Shown: piece after piece, positions 5,571-6,111 of the stretch
How the letters are laid out: each line of letters begins with the position of its first letter
Position numbering within the stretch: position 1 is the stretch's first letter
NCBI GenBank assembly: GCA_018813975.1
Contig: JAHJAQ010000091.1
Coordinates: forward strand, 1-6,111
Reading direction: 5' to 3'
Source of the DNA: Microcaldota archaeon
GTDB taxonomy: Archaea; Iainarchaeota; Iainarchaeia; Iainarchaeales; JAGVWC01
DNA: 6,111 nt
The notes under the pieces: model-generated
Seen by the model: the letters and a program-made list of their open reading frames with translations, nothing else
What the model was told of the DNA's origin: nothing
Database searches by the model: none
Made by a program: the position numbers and the translations under genes

Positions 5571-6071
5571 TTATGTATATTCCGCTCTGCGGGGTATTCG
5601 AGTGCGAAGGCGTCTTGGATAATTAGTCAAAATAAGTCGATTGTGGCGATCTATCATAAAAAAGTCGTATTGGCGTTGTTTTCCTGCGATTGGCTTTGCT
5701 GTGGTTTTTTTTATCCAACGCTTAATCATCACTAAAGGTCTTGTTTCTTCTGTATGGGATGTCAAAAACAGAGTGGACCCCAAGCCAATCATTCCCCCAC
5801 CAATCGCAGAAGTGCCAATACTAACGCCCTTACCTATTGAGGAAGGGGTTTGATTCAGTATGGCACCATCTGTGAACATATACACATAAGAACCTCCTGT
5901 GACCAGTGCGCCGCCAATCGCCAGTAAACCGCCTTTTAATCGTTTTTTTCTAACAAGTTTTCGTGCGGCTTTAATTTCAGTTACAATGGCTTCTGGTAAT
6001 TCATGCGGGCCTATCACCACATCATATCGTATTTTTTTTGGAGGAATTTGGCGTTTATAACCGGGAGTCAT
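5571..6071 (-). CDS. Glycine-rich two-helix membrane protein, function unknown; N-terminus may extend past the window
   Basis: From ATG 6071 the product is 166 aa. A basic N-terminal part of about 46 residues (ARKLVRKKRLKGG just before the membrane) leads to helix 1, LLAIGGALVTGGSYVYMF (49-66). A short loop (67-82) and helix 2, GVSIGTSAIGGGMIGLGSTL (82-101), follow. A basic tail of about 60 residues ends in many Arg (NYPRRLRTRIPRRAEYT). Positive charge on both flanks predicts a hairpin with both ends in the cytoplasm. GxxxG/GG patterns in both helices suggest tight helix packing or oligomerisation. I recognise no family. The frame is open upstream of the ATG to the window edge (residues LEENDPNPKSRKI) and no ribosome binding site is seen at 6071, so the true start may lie outside. 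It runs toward the PRC-barrel gene in the same direction, 190 bases apart. Confidence 0.7.
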   Translation of the reverse strand: MTPGYKRQIPPKKIRYDVVIGPHELPEAIVTEIKAARKLVRKKRLKGGLLAIGGALVTGGSYVYMFTDGAILNQTPSSIGKGVSIGTSAIGGGMIGLGSTLFLTSHTEETRPLVMIKRWIKKTTAKPIAGKQRQYDFFMIDRHNRLILTNYPRRLRTRIPRRAEYT

Positions 6072-6111
6072 GATTTTTCTTGATTTTGGATTTGGGTCAT
6101 TTTCTTCTAAG

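Noticed and set aside
5641..5853. 70-codon plus-strand ORF opposite the membrane protein gene
   Set aside because: It lies wholly antisense to a more convincing frame with two clear membrane helices, and begins at a weak start without a ribosome binding site.

Overview
The window reads as a gene-dense, AT-rich chromosomal segment of an archaeon. The archaeal signs are a class III (pilin-type) signal peptide, an NFACT (RqcH/Tae2) family protein, a stand-alone PRC-barrel protein, a small winged-helix regulator, TATA-box-like promoters, and GGTGA/GTGA ribosome binding sites. Small genes, tight packing and several unrecognised lineage-type proteins suggest a DPANN-like archaeon. That placement is inference. 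No rRNA, tRNA, CRISPR array, transposase or phage gene was seen.

Layout. Positions 1-389 (minus) hold the 5' part of a class III signal-peptide protein that runs off the left edge. It is divergent from a transglutaminase-fold protein (549-1154, plus) whose nucleophile position is Asp instead of Cys. The two share a near-symmetric TATA element at about 440-450. Next, convergent to the latter, is a two-gene minus-strand operon (1865 to 1162): an unrecognised 135-aa protein overlapping by ATGA a 99-aa winged-helix protein. The plus-strand block at 1966-5098 follows: a phosphomannomutase/phosphoglucomutase, a bacterial-type dephospho-CoA kinase (coaE) with a strong GGTGA site, and an NFACT-N protein that starts inside coaE and stops where the NFACT-R domain should begin. 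A PRC-barrel gene (5380 to 5105, minus) converges on it with six bases between the stops. The window ends with a 190-bp intergenic stretch containing short unproven ORFs and a minus-strand gene for a glycine-rich two-helix membrane protein, whose frame stays open to the right edge.

How the genes fit together. Most are housekeeping: sugar-phosphate isomerisation for surface glycans, the last step of CoA synthesis, ribosome-associated quality control, and a small surface/pilin component. There is no obvious single pathway. The points most worth a second look are the apparently inactive transglutaminase-fold protein, the NFACT protein without NFACT-R, the bacterial-type CoaE in an archaeal setting, an inverted repeat in front of coaE, and the chained mini-ORFs before the phosphomutase. 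I did not find convincing evidence for a novel multi-gene defence or metabolic system.
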